Assembly: GCA_947001705.1 (NCBI GenBank)
Contig: CAMQHT010000005.1
Coordinates: 12,867 to 76,866 of the forward strand
Reading direction: 5' to 3'
Length of the DNA: 64,000 bases
Origin: an uncultured Collinsella sp.
GTDB taxonomy: Bacteria; Actinomycetota; Coriobacteriia; Coriobacteriales; Coriobacteriaceae
The position numbers and the translations under genes are program-made. This document shows, in pieces, positions 62,261 to 64,000 of the stretch. A model generated the notes under the pieces. It saw nothing but the letters and a program-made list of their open reading frames with translations, was not told the DNA's origin and searched no databases. Each line of letters begins with the position of its first letter. The stretch's first letter is position 1.

Positions 62261-63085
62261 CTACTCCCCTCGCGCCGCACGAGCGGCAGCCATAAAACGA
62301 ACTACCCGCTCAGCATCAACCGGGGCACCCAGCTTTCCGTCGTGCTTTAAGCACGTGCCGACAAACGCGCCATCGTAGTGAGCAAATACGTCAGCCACGG
62401 TATTTTCGCGACAACCGGTGCCACATACCACAGGCACTTCGCCAACACGCTCGCGGACCTCATCGGCAAGCTCGCCCGAAGCGCCACGACCGGCAGCCGA
62501 ACCGCCGATGACCATTGCATCCGGAAGGCAATTAAAGAGAAGCGAATCGGCAATGTCCGCAGTCGTGCGGTCGTTGAGATAAACCTCCCCCTCGCTCGTG
62601 ATGAAGTGAAAAAGCTTGAGGTCGTCCAAGCGCAGCGCCGCCTTGCGACGCATGGTGTGAGCGAAATCTCGGTTAATCAGCCCAAGATCACCGGCCCAGG
62701 CACCGCAAAAATTGCAGCGCGTGAACTGCGCATCGACGGCAGCGCACAGCTCGATTGTGGCATCACCATCGTAAATAGCCTCAGCTCCCCAAGGGGTCGA
62801 CAAATCATGGGACAGAGCCCCGATTACATAGCCCATCGATGCAAGGGTTGAGGGAGAAACGTGCTGCTCATAGGGCATCGAGAGCTCATTGGTAATCAAA
62901 ATGCCATCGACACCGCCCTGCTGCAACGCTTCGAGATCGCGCTTGGCGGCTTCCACGACCTGTGACACGCTTCCGCCCGGGTAATACAGTGGATCGCCCG
63001 GCAGAGGACGCAGATGCAGCATTCCGATAACCGGCTTTTCGGTCTTGAACATCGAAGTTAGAAACGACACAACGTGCTCCTTCAT
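62261..63085 (-). CDS. BtpA/SgcQ family protein
   Basis: 274-residue TIM-barrel-like protein. The block PVIGMLHLRPLPGDPLY opens the family, followed by GVDGILITNE and VVCGTGCRENTVADV. SgcQ-type members occur in sugar operons. Exact reaction unknown. Between yjbQ (18-base gap) and the kinase. Confidence 0.85.
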   Translation of the reverse strand: MKEHVVSFLTSMFKTEKPVIGMLHLRPLPGDPLYYPGGSVSQVVEAAKRDLEALQQGGVDGILITNELSMPYEQHVSPSTLASMGYVIGALSHDLSTPWGAEAIYDGDATIELCAAVDAQFTRCNFCGAWAGDLGLINRDFAHTMRRKAALRLDDLKLFHFITSEGEVYLNDRTTADIADSLLFNCLPDAMVIGGSAAGRGASGELADEVRERVGEVPVVCGTGCRENTVADVFAHYDGAFVGTCLKHDGKLGAPVDAERVVRFMAAARAARGE

Positions 63086-63103
63086 AGGGTTATTGCAGGG
63101 ACG

Positions 63104-63532
63104 TTACTCCCCCAGCACCTCGACGTACACTTTTCGCTTCTGCGGACCGTCAAACTCCGCAAGATAGATGTTCTGGGCACCTCCGCACACGATGTGGCCA
63201 TCTTGGACGGGAAAGAAGCAACTGTTTCCACAAATCATGCTCTTGATATGCCCACAGGAGTTGTTGCCGGTAGCTCCATAGCTCGGCAGGAAGTGCGCAT
63301 GCGCATAGGGGGCATCGAGTGGGGCGATGCGATCAAGCGTCTCCATAAGATCCGTCTCCACGCAGGGCAGCCCCTCGTTTACCACGATTCCACAGGTCGT
63401 ATGCGACAAAATAATCGCTGCCAAGCCATTGGTCACCGAGCTGCGTTCGATGGCAGCGTGCACGTCTTCGGTAATATCGATGAACTGGTCCGGAGCAGTC
63501 GATAGATAGCTCAATGTCTCGAGCGTCACCAT
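63104..63532 (-). CDS. YjbQ family protein
   Basis: 142 residues of the UPF0047/YjbQ family (HTTCGIVVNEG, ATGNNSCGHIKSM, GAQNIYLAEFDGP). Members have weak thiamine-phosphate-synthase-like activity; the true role is unclear. Two bases separate it from the upstream amidohydrolase fragment. Confidence 0.87.
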   Translation of the reverse strand: MVTLETLSYLSTAPDQFIDITEDVHAAIERSSVTNGLAAIILSHTTCGIVVNEGLPCVETDLMETLDRIAPLDAPYAHAHFLPSYGATGNNSCGHIKSMICGNSCFFPVQDGHIVCGGAQNIYLAEFDGPQKRKVYVEVLGE

Positions 63533-63534
63533 GT

Positions 63535-63936
63535 TTACTCATCCCCTTCAAGAAAACGCAGGGCATTACCCCAGTAGAGCCTTTCTCGCGCATCATCACG
63601 CATGGGCACGGTATCGAGCGCCCGCTTGAGTTTGAATGCACGGAAGCGCGGCGTATTGCTGGCGAACATTACTTGGTGCGATAGCGCGCGCTCATACCAC
63701 AGCGGCCCCATATCGACCGTGAAAAGACGCTGCATCATCTCCTCGGGCGAATCGATGTAAGTGACAGAGGTGTCCGTGTAGCAGTTGGGATACTTGAGCA
63801 GCATCGCCACGGTCTCGCGCACCCAGGGCCAACCAAAGTGGGTCAAACTAAAGCGCACATTTGGATGCGTTGCGATTGTGTGTTCAAATGCAAGCGGGTT
63901 ACTGCGCGAGAGCTCTGCGCCCGGCTCCCAAGACAT
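63535..63936 (-). pseudogene. Amidohydrolase-2 family protein, C-terminal fragment
   Basis: 133 codons from ATG 63936, matching only the C-terminal half of amidohydrolase-2 (PF04909) enzymes (SLTHFGWPWVRETVAMLL, YWGNALRFL). Upstream in the same frame AFHAG continues the homology, but a TGA at 63954-63952 precedes it, and the N-terminal metal-binding HxH part is not found before the window ends. The usual metal Asp near FGSDxP is replaced by Asn (FASNTPR). Broken gene or very short variant. Confidence 0.6.
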
Positions 63937-64000
63937 ACCGGCATGGAATGCTCATGTACGGTAAGGAAGCAAGCAACCGAAAACAAGAGATAGACCGCCA

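Noticed and set aside
1..64000. tRNA, rRNA, insertion sequences, prophage and replication origin
   Set aside because: No cloverleaf with a T-arm GTTCGAATC-type motif, no transposase or integrase frame, and no DnaA-box cluster was seen by reading; a covariance search would be needed to exclude small RNAs fully.

Overview
The window looks like chromosomal DNA of a gut Coriobacteriia actinobacterium, most probably Collinsella. This is inferred from the GC-rich codon use, fermentation genes (pta, two ackA, ldh), an LPxTG-anchored C69 peptidase, actinobacterial start contexts and a strong family resemblance of many proteins. No rRNA, tRNA, CRISPR array, prophage or intact insertion sequence was seen.

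Layout. 0.3-6.5 kb: polyphosphate kinase, a 23S rRNA uracil methyltransferase, DJ-1/PfpI protein, Maf and a P1 peptidase, all +. 6.9-9.1 kb: a galactofuranose-type pair (glf plus GT2). 9.3-13.2 kb: pta converging on two tandem acetate kinase paralogues. 13.3-19.7 kb: MFS, LysR, HIT, exonuclease VII, a zinc protease and RNase D, all -. 19.8-23.1 kb: lipid kinase, a 30-residue membrane peptide and a surface C69 dipeptidase. 23.2-26.7 kb: an ECF transporter operon (S, fused A-A', T) behind a Trp-Trp-Trp leader peptide and attenuator, so the substrate is probably tryptophan. 26.9-29.0 kb: aspartate racemase and a D-aspartate ligase-like ATP-grasp enzyme. 30-36 kb: a secreted muralytic-type protein, a Ser/Thr kinase with an XRE-like regulator and an FxLYD protein, EcsC, HigBA, and non-coding stretches with coding-like debris. 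36.3-41.7 kb: an M20 deacylase divergent from a lysine-riboswitch-controlled lysA/dapA-dapB-dapH operon in which lysA and dapA form one open frame. 41.9-48.7 kb: nucleoid protein, DUF2974 hydrolase, lactate dehydrogenase, aminotransferase, NAD synthetase. 48.9-52.8 kb: an AT-rich island that looks like a RiPP-type cluster (DUF2087 regulator, MFS exporter, B12-type radical SAM enzyme, 36-residue peptide). 53-60.7 kb: secreted or low-complexity proteins, EttA, an SdpRI-like pair, TcdA and TatD. 60.7-64 kb: an FGGY kinase, BtpA, YjbQ and truncated amidohydrolase operon.

The most unusual signals are (i) two families of large nested inverted repeats in intergenic regions, in which short asymmetric motifs are kept while the flanking stems change in sequence but stay paired; (ii) the Trp-attenuated ECF transporter, with a further 21-nt long-range complementarity across the attenuator; and (iii) the radical-SAM/peptide island, whose radical SAM gene carries an in-frame TAA near its 5' end.
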